Part shown: one piece after another, positions 1 to 4,494 of the stretch
How positions within the stretch are numbered: position 1 is the first letter of the stretch
Layout of the letters: each line of letters starts with the position of its first letter
Source of the DNA: Treponema sp.
Lineage (GTDB): Bacteria; Spirochaetota; Spirochaetia; Treponematales; Treponemataceae
Length of the DNA: 5,858 nt
NCBI GenBank assembly: GCA_014804085.1
Contig: JAAVAM010000007.1
Location: 26,116-31,973 of the forward strand
Direction: 5' to 3'
Notes under the pieces: generated by a model
The model's input: only the letters and a program-made list of their open reading frames with translations
What the model was told of the DNA's origin: nothing
The model's database searches: none
Made by a program: the position numbers and the translations under genes

Positions 1-15
1 CCCGTACCGCACGGG
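1..15 (-). terminator. Possible terminator hairpin after the FGE-like gene (cut by window edge)
   Basis: CCCGT and ACGGG form a perfect 5-bp stem around a 5-nt loop, directly after the TAA stop of the minus-strand gene at 16-1209. Position and GC-rich stem suit an intrinsic terminator. The base run that should follow, a U tract in the minus-strand RNA, lies outside the window, so this cannot be confirmed here. Confidence 0.35.
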
Positions 16-1209
16 TTATTTCAGTTGCAAGTCCTTTAGGTACACGCTGCGAGGTTTCTCATTCGGTGTGTAATAATTCAGTATGCCACTGCCATTACTT
101 ACGGTTATAGACCAGCGCACACCGAGTTCCTGCATCTTATCTCGGACGGACTGGGCAAGTACAGGATTTTCCCAAAGGTCGCTGCTAGAGGGTGCGCGGC
201 AATTATGGCTTGCAAGCTCCGTGCGCAGCGCGTCGTAGTCGTCGGTCATAAAGTAATAGTACGAAACGCCGTCGATTTTGACTTCTATGTTGCGATGCAC
301 GATGCTATTCTTTTTTCCGTCCGCGTTCTTTGCCTTGCGCACGATGCGGAACGAGCATGGGTCGGGGCCGACGAGTCCTTCGTATTCGGCGGGATTGAGG
401 TATCGCCGGAGGTACACGGGGAACGCCGTGTGCAGGTCGGAATTCTCTCCGCCACGCAGGACACGGCAGGAAACTTTTCCGCCGTACTGTCCGCCTGAGC
501 TGAACATTGATTCCCCGTAGTCCGGGCCGTGCGGATTGCTGTTGTTTCCGCTTGCCGCGTAATAGGTGCTACTGTACCAGTCCCAGCACCATTCGGAACG
601 CCCCGCGCCCATCTGTTCGATGCCGTCAGCAGTTTTGGCGGTTTTTGCTTTCACCGCGTCGTCGCTGCCGCTGTACTTGTATGCCTTCTGCTTCTTGCCG
701 CCGCGCGCCGCATATTCCCATTCTGCCTCCGTGGGAAGCCGGTAGCCGTCCGCTTCCCAGTCGCAGGTGACGTTCGGGAATTCTACGCGATACTGCTTTG
801 AATAGGTGATCGCGTCCTTTGAGCCGTTTGAGGCATAGCACGGCGTAAGTCCCTCGGACACACTCCTGCGGTTGCAGTACAGAATCGCGTCGTACCAGGT
901 GACGTTCTCGACGGCAGTTGTCTTCCAGTTCATCCGCGGCACGCGCGTTCCCGTCCGGCGTTCCTCGTAGCCTTCCGGGTACGCGCCAATCTCGTTCATC
1001 CACTCGTCAATCGTGACTTTCAGGCGGCTCATGGAGAAGTCGTCAACCGTCACCGTGTGGACGGGCGCGGCATCTGTTTCGTCGGCGTTGCCCATTTTGA
1101 ACGTGCCGCCTTCCACGAGTGCCATGGAATTCGGCTTGGTGCTTTGGGCGGGAAGTGCCGCCGTACAAAGCGCGGCAGCCAGCACGGCGATTGTTTTTGC
1201 ATGTTTCAT
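16..1209 (-). CDS. Secreted FGE/SUMF1-like (formylglycine-generating-enzyme family) protein, probably non-catalytic
   Basis: About 397 residues. A Sec signal peptide (MKHAKTIAVLAAALCTAALPA, cleaved near residue 21) predicts export. The FGE-sulfatase fold spans roughly residues 28-291. Its hallmarks are VEGGTFKMG, PVHTVTVDDF, ENVTWYDAILYCNRRS, EGLTPCY, DGYRLPTEAEWEYAARGG, WCWDWY, RVLRGG and FRIVR. In catalytic FGE two cysteines follow the RxxxGGS segment. Here that stretch reads GGENSDLHTAFPVYLRR with no cysteine, so sulfatase-activating oxidase activity is unlikely and a binding or structural role is more plausible. The usual GxYDMSGNVWEW motif is replaced by GIEQMGAGRSEW. About 95 unrecognised residues follow the fold. 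Two ATGs stand in tandem (1212 and 1209). AAGGAG (1216-1221) lies 3 nt from the first and 6 nt from the second, so I prefer 1209. The family call is firm; the substrate is unknown. Confidence 0.9.
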   Translation of the reverse strand: MKHAKTIAVLAAALCTAALPAQSTKPNSMALVEGGTFKMGNADETDAAPVHTVTVDDFSMSRLKVTIDEWMNEIGAYPEGYEERRTGTRVPRMNWKTTAVENVTWYDAILYCNRRSVSEGLTPCYASNGSKDAITYSKQYRVEFPNVTCDWEADGYRLPTEAEWEYAARGGKKQKAYKYSGSDDAVKAKTAKTADGIEQMGAGRSEWCWDWYSSTYYAASGNNSNPHGPDYGESMFSSGGQYGGKVSCRVLRGGENSDLHTAFPVYLRRYLNPAEYEGLVGPDPCSFRIVRKAKNADGKKNSIVHRNIEVKIDGVSYYYFMTDDYDALRTELASHNCRAPSSSDLWENPVLAQSVRDKMQELGVRWSITVSNGSGILNYYTPNEKPRSVYLKDLQLK

Positions 1210-1241
1210 CATTTGCTCCTTGATATAAATATAATCGTCCT

Positions 1242-1268
1242 TTTTATGTGGACATCAGTATGTTGCGT
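1242..1268 (-). repeat. Leader element, copy A (upstream of FGE-like gene)
   Basis: On the minus strand this reads ACGCAACATACTGATG then TCCACATAAAA. It matches the segment at 4274-4299 upstream of the zinc-ribbon/SAM gene at about 22 of 27 positions, with a 1-nt gap. Both lie in the leader of a minus-strand gene, 30 to 60 nt before the start codon. A shorter relative sits at 4917-4935. It could be a shared regulatory site or a remnant of a dispersed repeat. No good -35 box is visible with it. Confidence 0.45.
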
Positions 1269-1304
1269 TTGTACCGTCTTCAAGCTTTTGTAGCACGGTG
1301 AATG

Positions 1305-1820
1305 CTATTTGTACAGGTAATAAATCATTGTGCTATATATGCCGCTGTCTTTGTCGTAGCTGTTTATCACAACATAATCTGTATCGGTGGATAATCCGTT
1401 TTCGCGCGTACATAATGCGACGCTCACATCACAGCCGCGCTGCTTCATCAGTACTTTCACGGAATTCGCCAAATTCGTATTCGGATTATATACTTGTATA
1501 TTGTCAAAGTCGATGACATACCCCATTTTTTCAACCCATCTCGGAACAGCCTCAGCGACGATAACTCTTCCCTTACCGTCGTGATACGAATAGGTATCAT
1601 AAAGCCAGTAATGCAGCTTACGGCCAAGCACAAGCGCATATCCGTCCTGCTCGCGGTAGGAATCTGCGAAACGCTCCGAGTCAAACCAATGGTCATTCAA
1701 AAAACAACTGCCATTTTCAAACCGCCAGCCGTGCATAGGCGAATCTTCAGCAAATACAAAGCTTGAGCCAAACATAAGCGCCGTCAGCAACAGCACCAAT
1801 ACAATTGTTTTTCTTTTCAT
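1305..1820 (-). CDS. Small exported protein of unknown function
   Basis: 171 residues. Residues 1-24 form a textbook Sec signal peptide: KRK at the N-terminus, a leucine/valine-rich core and a VFA cleavage site before EDSP. No lipobox and no further membrane segment are seen, so the protein should be periplasmic or secreted. The mature part is rich in aromatic residues (WRFENG, HYWLYDTYSYHDG, YYLYK) and has two cysteines (in RGCDVSVALC), close enough for a disulfide. I do not recognise the family. The start at 1820 is supported by AGAGGAG 6 nt upstream on the minus strand. A TATAAT box and a leader hairpin shared with the gene at 2622-2954 lie just before it, suggesting its own promoter. The gene ends 95 nt before the FGE-like start. 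Confidence 0.8.
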   Translation of the reverse strand: MKRKTIVLVLLLTALMFGSSFVFAEDSPMHGWRFENGSCFLNDHWFDSERFADSYREQDGYALVLGRKLHYWLYDTYSYHDGKGRVIVAEAVPRWVEKMGYVIDFDNIQVYNPNTNLANSVKVLMKQRGCDVSVALCTRENGLSTDTDYVVINSYDKDSGIYSTMIYYLYK

Positions 1821-1826
1821 ATATAA

Positions 1827-1866
1827 CTCCTCTGCGTTTTACGTCCGCGCGACGGTTGACATTATA
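1827..1866 (-). promoter_or_regulatory. Leader cassette L1: TATAAT box, hairpin and ribosome binding site
   Basis: Read on the minus strand: TATAAT (1866-1861), then a CGTC-GCGCG-GACG hairpin (1854-1842), AAAACGCAGAGGAG and the start codon at 1820. The 28 nt at 1827-1854 match 2961-2988, before an unrelated gene, at 27 positions. No convincing -35 precedes the TATAAT. The hairpin would lie near the 5' end of the transcript, so it may affect RNA stability or translation; that is inference. Confidence 0.55.
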
Positions 1867-1928
1867 TTTCTTTGCCGCCATGTGTATTCGGCTTGTTTAA
1901 AGAGTTGCTTGCTATACCGTCGTTCTTA

Positions 1929-2570
1929 TTACTGCTTTATAGCGTAACATCCGTCATGTTGAAAAAAATTCTTGCCATTGGAATAAATCTCAGCATAAAG
2001 GATCAGAAACTCCTCACTGTTGTCACATTTTACGGTAACGTGGTATACTTCCCCGTCTTTTAGGTTGTACTCATTTAGTGCTTTCCAGATGAGAAATCCT
2101 TCTTCTTTGGAAAGTTTTTCAAGTGGTCTTGTTTCAATAAAGCCTGTTGGTGGACCCCAATAGATTGGAATACTCTCAGTCCTTGTGTAATAGTTGGCAC
2201 CTGCCACACCGCTATACCCGTTGAGCAAATCTGAATAGTATTTCATATTCGGTGTATTCTGTCTGATAGTTTCTTCAGATACGTTGCAGTAAACGAGAAA
2301 TGCTATCGAAATACCTACGAATAATAAGATGAGGGCTGTTACCACATAGGGTATCATCTTGTCGGGAGTATGTGACTTTGCGGAACTTTTAAGTTTTTGC
2401 ACGGCGTTCATAATTTTTTTCTGTCCGCCAATGCTCGTTATTCCCATGGTCGAAAGATCGCCTGTGGTCAGACCGGTAAGCATGTCTTTGGTGTCAATGT
2501 CCTGCGCTTTGAGTGTTTCCTCATAGGCTTCTAAATTGTTTTCAACAATCCATGCATGAAAATCAAACAT
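1929..2570 (-). CDS. SAM-domain membrane protein with external C-terminal domain
   Basis: 213 residues. Residues 4-62 form a sterile alpha motif (SAM) domain: FHAWIVENNLE, the LTGLTTGDLSTMGI core and the closing helix KKIMNAVQKLKS. One transmembrane helix follows at about 72-95 (MIPYVVTALILLFVGISIAF), then about 115 residues outside. There is no cleavable signal peptide, so the SAM domain should be cytoplasmic and the C-terminus external (type II/III topology). SAM domains mediate homo- and hetero-oligomerisation and are uncommon in bacteria. The SAM domain matches that of the gene at 3655-4248 at about 31 of 59 positions. The external segment LIWKALNEYNLKDGEVYHVT resembles the secreted protein at 4495-4905. 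The start at 2570 has AAGGAG 5 nt upstream. It follows the gene at 2622-2954 by 51 nt and may be co-transcribed with it. Function unknown; scaffold or signal relay is the reasonable guess. Confidence 0.85.
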   Translation of the reverse strand: MFDFHAWIVENNLEAYEETLKAQDIDTKDMLTGLTTGDLSTMGITSIGGQKKIMNAVQKLKSSAKSHTPDKMIPYVVTALILLFVGISIAFLVYCNVSEETIRQNTPNMKYYSDLLNGYSGVAGANYYTRTESIPIYWGPPTGFIETRPLEKLSKEEGFLIWKALNEYNLKDGEVYHVTVKCDNSEEFLILYAEIYSNGKNFFQHDGCYAIKQ

Positions 2571-2621
2571 ATAATCTCCTTAAATGCCAATCAGAATTGG
2601 TACTTTTCTTATATCTATTTT

Positions 2622-2954
2622 CTACTGAGCGAGGCTTTTCAGCCATTCTGAAAACTTTTCTTCGTTACGTGGATACCAGTCATTGCACAGGTAATATCCT
2701 TGAGCTATTGTATCTGCATAGTAACGAGGATGATTTATATCGCTTGCGCAATCAAAGCGATCTTTTGAGAGCAGAGGGAATTTTAGGTTAAAGGTTTCCT
2801 TGCAGTATTCAATGTCAAAAAGGCGTTCCAGTTCATTTTTAGGTATTGAATCTGTTTCCAGTAAATTCTTCATAGTAAAACATACAAAATCCTGTAAGTT
2901 TTTATGAAGATTATATCTTTTACCGTTTATATACACATGATCCAGTCTTTTCAT
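2622..2954 (-). CDS. Small cytoplasmic protein of unknown function
   Basis: 110 residues, without signal peptide or membrane segment. It opens MKRLDHVYINGKRYNLHKNL and ends with HPRYYADTIAQGYYLCNDWY then KFSEWLKSLAQ. An N-terminal strand with NGKRY, a helical centre and a final YYLCNDW...N..KF segment faintly recall small domains beside nuclease or phage-type proteins, in which a RYF...VCNQWG...NI..F pattern is seen. This is a memory-based resemblance only. I chose the ATG at 2954 because AGAGGAG lies 5-6 nt upstream. The frame stays open to 3116, but the extra part is read from a tandem palindrome array and is low-complexity. The 5' leader is the shared L2 cassette. The SAM membrane-protein gene follows after 51 nt. 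Confidence 0.72.
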   Translation of the reverse strand: MKRLDHVYINGKRYNLHKNLQDFVCFTMKNLLETDSIPKNELERLFDIEYCKETFNLKFPLLSKDRFDCASDINHPRYYADTIAQGYYLCNDWYPRNEEKFSEWLKSLAQ

Positions 2955-2960
2955 ATCATA

Positions 2961-2994
2961 CTCCTCTGCGTTTTCCGTCCGCGCGACGATTATA
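2961..2994 (-). promoter_or_regulatory. Leader cassette L2: TATAAT box, hairpin and ribosome binding site
   Basis: Minus-strand order: TATAAT (2994-2989) directly joined to CGTC-GCGCG-GACG (2988-2976), then GAAAACGCAGAGGAG and the start at 2954. The 28 nt at 2961-2988 differ from L1 (1827-1854) at one position, although the downstream genes are unrelated. No -35 match is seen 16-18 nt above the TATAAT. Confidence 0.55.
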
Positions 2995-3006
2995 TGCTTC
3001 ATCTCA

Positions 3007-3146
3007 CGTGCGCTTTTCGCGCAGTCCGTGCGGAACAGTCCCGCCCGCCCGCGCGAAAGTGTTTCGCGTAGTCCGAGCGAAGGTGTTTCGCAGGGACGCG
3101 CGAAGATGTTTCGCACGGGCGAGCGAAGGTGTTTCGCGAGCGGGTG
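3007..3146. repeat. Tandem array of 23-24 bp units, each built on a short palindrome
   Basis: Four clear units start at 3053, 3077, 3100 and 3123 (spacing 24, 23, 23). Each begins with GCGAARRTGTTTCGC, a 15-nt inverted repeat with a 3-nt loop: GCGAAAGTGTTTCGC at 3053-3067 is perfect, and copies at 3077-3091, 3100-3114 and 3123-3137 have one G/T pair. Two decayed units precede them: GCGGAACAGTCCCGC at 3030-3044, and TTTCGC plus a linker at 3015-3029 (CAGTCCGT against TAGTCCGA). The linkers are variable and GC-rich. The array begins right after the stop of the broken HU-like gene (3147) and ends before the L2 leader. It fills most of a 190-nt stretch without a credible gene. Frames crossing it give only R/T/S/A-rich repeats. 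Confidence 0.85.
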
Positions 3147-3475
3147 CTACGCCTTTACCGCCGTGCAGCGGATGCTGTACGTGACTTCCCGCACTTCTTT
3201 GAGCGAACCGCTGCCGCTCGTGCTGTACTTTGTCCGCACGATGACCGTGCACGCGCCCTGCGGCACGTCGGCGGGGACGCGGGCGATGAGCTGGCTCGGC
3301 TTGTTCACGCTCAGGCGGCGGGTCACCTTGTGCTCCGCGCCCGACGCGTCCACGACGAACACGCCCTGCGCCTCGTCTGAAGCCGCGTCAGCACGTCCGC
3401 GATGCAGTCGTTCTCGTCGTCCTTGGTCAGCACGTTCGGGCGCAGGTACACGTCCCACTGATGATCTTTTGCCAT
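3147..3475 (-). pseudogene. Remnant of an HU-like/DUF4469 DNA-binding-family protein, internal deletion plus frameshift
   Basis: From the ATG at 3475, with AAGGAAGA as ribosome binding site, one frame encodes MAKDHQWDVYLRPNVLTKDD then ENDCIADVLT. This resembles the start of the treponemal HU-like DNA-binding family. Near 3380-3390 that reading ends, and the match continues in another frame with EAQGVFVVDASGAEHKVTRR, LSVNKPSQLIARVPADVP and a TVIVRTKYSTSGS...YSIRC tail to the TAG at 3147. This is the DUF4469-type beta-rich C-terminal domain. Intact members as I recall them are about 230-250 residues. Roughly 110-130 residues, the HU-like DNA-binding core, are missing here. The frame from 3475 alone stops at 3323 after 50 residues. 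The other frame upstream of 3390 is out-of-frame translation, so a single 130-residue protein starting at 3539 should not be annotated. A tandem palindrome array touches its 3' end. Confidence 0.75.
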
Positions 3476-3480
3476 GTTCT

Positions 3481-3519
3481 TCTTCCTTGCGCGCTTTCCG
3501 TCCGCGCAGACGGTTTATG
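3481..3519 (-). promoter_or_regulatory. Leader cassette L3 in front of the HU-like remnant
   Basis: On the minus strand CATAAA (3519-3514), a weak -10, is followed by the hairpin CCGTC-TGCGCG-GACGG (3513-3498), GAAAGCGCGCAAGGAAGA and the ATG at 3475. It is the same layout as L1 and L2, with a one-base-longer stem on each side and a changed ribosome-binding segment. It is preserved although the gene is broken. Confidence 0.45.
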
Positions 3520-3530
3520 ATTCGTGCGGA

Positions 3531-3578
3531 GGGTTTCATACCCCGACGCTTGCGTCGTAATCAACGGGTATAAAACCC
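3531..3578. repeat. Nested hairpin (13-bp outer arms with one mismatch, 6-bp inner stem)
   Basis: The outer arms GGGTTTCATACCC (3531-3543) and GGGTATAAAACCC (3566-3578) pair with one mismatch. Between them CGACGC-TT-GCGTCG (3544-3557) forms a second stem. It lies upstream of the L3 leader and downstream of the terminator-like hairpin at 3600-3633, with which it shares the minus-strand core CGACGCAAGC. It could be a terminator, a REP-like element or part of an untranslated leader. Confidence 0.6.
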
Positions 3579-3599
3579 GACTGCGATACCTTATGAGAA

Positions 3600-3633
3600 C
3601 AACAAACCTCGATGCTTGCGTCGAGGTTTGTTG
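3600..3633 (-). terminator. Strong hairpin, likely terminator of the zinc-ribbon/SAM gene
   Basis: CAACAAACCTCGA (3600-3612) and TCGAGGTTTGTTG (3621-3633) form a perfect 13-bp stem with an 8-nt loop. It starts 21 nt after the minus-strand stop at 3655. Read on the minus strand it ends GGTTTGTTG followed by TTCTCAT, a modest U-rich tail. The A-rich and T-rich arm ends would also suit a bidirectional terminator. Confidence 0.6.
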
Positions 3634-3654
3634 ATTGGATAATGCCGTTTCCTA

Positions 3655-4248
3655 TCAGCTGAACATATTCTTAATACTGCTTACCGCTCCTTTTACGAGA
3701 GAGCTTTTGTATTGCTTTTTGAAGCCACATTTATTGCAGATATAGACCGTCGTCTTGTTGCCGAACGCCGCCCCTCCGACTGCGCCTATCGGTCCTAAAA
3801 GCAGTCCGCCGATAAGAGCCTTGCCGAGCGTATTTCCCGCGCCTGCGTTTTCTTTTGCCATGCCCCACATTTCTCCGCAATTTGGACATCGATTAGGAAT
3901 GCCGTCTTTTCCGACGAGTTCTTTCCTTGCAGCGTATACGTGGTTCGCACTTCTGAGTTTCTGCACAGCGTTTAAAATTTTTACCTTGTCGCCACCACCG
4001 AGTACGTCGATACGGTCAAGGTCGGGCGCGGTCAATCCGACGAGCACATCTTCTGTGTCGAATCCTTCAGACTTTAGGATTTGTTCGCAGGATTCAAGAT
4101 TGTTTTCCATAATCCAATTATGGAAAAATTCGTTGCTCGAAACGTTGCCGCTTCCTTTCGCGCTTTCCGAAACGACCTGCGCAGTGCCACATTCCGGGCA
4201 GAACTTTGCGCCGTCCTCAATTTCCTTTCCACAGTTCTTGCAAAACAT
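3655..4248 (-). CDS. Zinc ribbon / SAM domain / split zinc ribbon with glycine-zipper insert
   Basis: 197 residues. Residues 3-20 are a zinc ribbon (CKNC...CPEC). Residues 42-100 are a SAM domain (FHNWIMENNLE, LVGLTAPDLD, KILNAVQKLRS), a gapless match to the membrane protein at 1929-2570 at about 31 of 59 positions. Residues 121-174 hold a second four-cysteine set (CPNC at 121-124, CNKC at 171-174). Its halves are separated by a glycine-rich hydrophobic stretch at about 138-163 (GNTLGKALIGGLLLGPIGAV), with GxxxG-type spacing. A hydrophobic insert between two CxxC halves recalls the LITAF arrangement, in which the insert dips into a membrane; homology is not claimed. A short amphipathic tail follows. 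There is no signal peptide. The start at 4248 has GAGGAG about 8 nt upstream. A plausible role is a SAM-recruited, membrane-associated cytoplasmic protein; function unknown. Confidence 0.87.
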   Translation of the reverse strand: MFCKNCGKEIEDGAKFCPECGTAQVVSESAKGSGNVSSNEFFHNWIMENNLESCEQILKSEGFDTEDVLVGLTAPDLDRIDVLGGGDKVKILNAVQKLRSANHVYAARKELVGKDGIPNRCPNCGEMWGMAKENAGAGNTLGKALIGGLLLGPIGAVGGAAFGNKTTVYICNKCGFKKQYKSSLVKGAVSSIKNMFS

Positions 4249-4273
4249 TATGTGTCTCCTCGTTTGCTGTGTG

Positions 4274-4299
4274 TTTTATGTGGCATCAATATGCCGCAT
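4274..4299 (-). repeat. Leader element, copy B (upstream of zinc-ribbon/SAM gene)
   Basis: The plus strand reads TTTTATGTGGCATCAAT then ATGCCGCAT. ATGTGGCAT and ATGCCGCAT form a 9-bp inverted repeat with a CAAT loop and one G/T pair. The segment matches copy A at 1242-1268 at about 22 of 27 positions. It also supplies the last codons and the TAA of the ankyrin-like remnant, which suggests that the remnant was cut where this element begins. Confidence 0.45.
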
Positions 4300-4429
4300 T
4301 GTGGCGATGTCATTTTTTTCCGCGGCCGTTATGAGCGTATCGTCATTCTTATTCGCATATGCACTTGCCGCCGCCGGCGCGCACAGCACGAGCGCGGCGA
4401 TTGTTTTGATTTTTCCCTTTTTTCATCAT
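4276..4429 (-). pseudogene. Truncated, frameshifted N-terminus of a secreted ankyrin-like protein
   Basis: Reading from 4422 to 4276 gives KKGKIKTIAALVLCAPAAAS, AYANKNDDTLITAAEKNDIA, TMRHIDAT and a TAA stop. The first part is a Sec signal peptide with a plausible SAYA cleavage site. The sequence DDTLITAAEKNDIATMRHIDA then has the start pattern of an ankyrin repeat (L..AA..ND...... IDA). The tandem ATGs at 4429 and 4426 are in another frame. With five A instead of six in the tract at 4418-4423 (just after ATGATG, before GGG), MM would join KKGKIKTI in frame. The gene is therefore broken by one base and also ends after about one third of a repeat unit. A cassette leader (L4) still precedes it. 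The signal peptide is convincing; the ankyrin call is tentative. Confidence 0.6.
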
Positions 4430-4433
4430 ACAT

Positions 4434-4455
4434 AACACCTCTGCGTGTTACACCC
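4434..4455 (-). promoter_or_regulatory. Leader cassette L4 (partial) before the ankyrin-like remnant
   Basis: The plus-strand segment AACACCTCTGCGTGTTAC plus ACCC matches the L1 segment at 1825-1846 at about 18 of 22 positions, including ACGCAGAGG on the minus strand. The CGTC/GACG hairpin and the TATAAT box of L1 and L2 are not recognisable upstream, so only the gene-proximal half is conserved. Confidence 0.35.
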
Positions 4456-4494
4456 GCTTTCTTGATGAGGTAACGGGAGGCGCAGCCCACGGCT

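Noticed and set aside
205..1228. Plus-strand and alternative minus-strand open frames overlapping the FGE-like gene
   Set aside because: They are antisense or shifted shadows of a gene with clear family motifs. They are rich in R, P, S and C and have no ribosome binding sites.
1291..1307. Hairpin TAGCA/TGCTA at the end of the 171-residue gene as a terminator
   Set aside because: It has only a 5-bp AT-rich stem that includes the stop codon, and no U run follows on the minus strand.
3007..3137. CRISPR array
   Set aside because: The units are 23-24 bp with only 8-9 nt between palindromes, so there are no spacer-sized unique sequences, and no cas genes are present.
2955..3252. Open frames through the palindrome array (R/T/S/A-rich, repeated RNTFAR-type peptides), including an N-terminal extension of the 2622-2954 gene
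   Set aside because: The repeats read open because the unit lacks stops. The true start at 2954 has a good ribosome binding site, and the extension is low-complexity.
3028..3573. 181-residue plus-strand open frame
   Set aside because: It is antisense to the HU-like remnant and crosses the tandem array. Its composition is R, S, T and A heavy, and no domain is recognisable.
3531..3633. Integron attC recombination sites between cassette-like genes
   Set aside because: No paired RYYYAAC/GTTRRRY core sites with the expected spacing were found, and no integrase is in the window. The hairpins have perfect stems without the usual unpaired bases.
3755..4435. 226-residue plus-strand open frame
   Set aside because: It is antisense to the zinc-ribbon/SAM gene, whose domains and ribosome binding site are clear. 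The hydrophobic, proline-rich product is typical of an antisense shadow.
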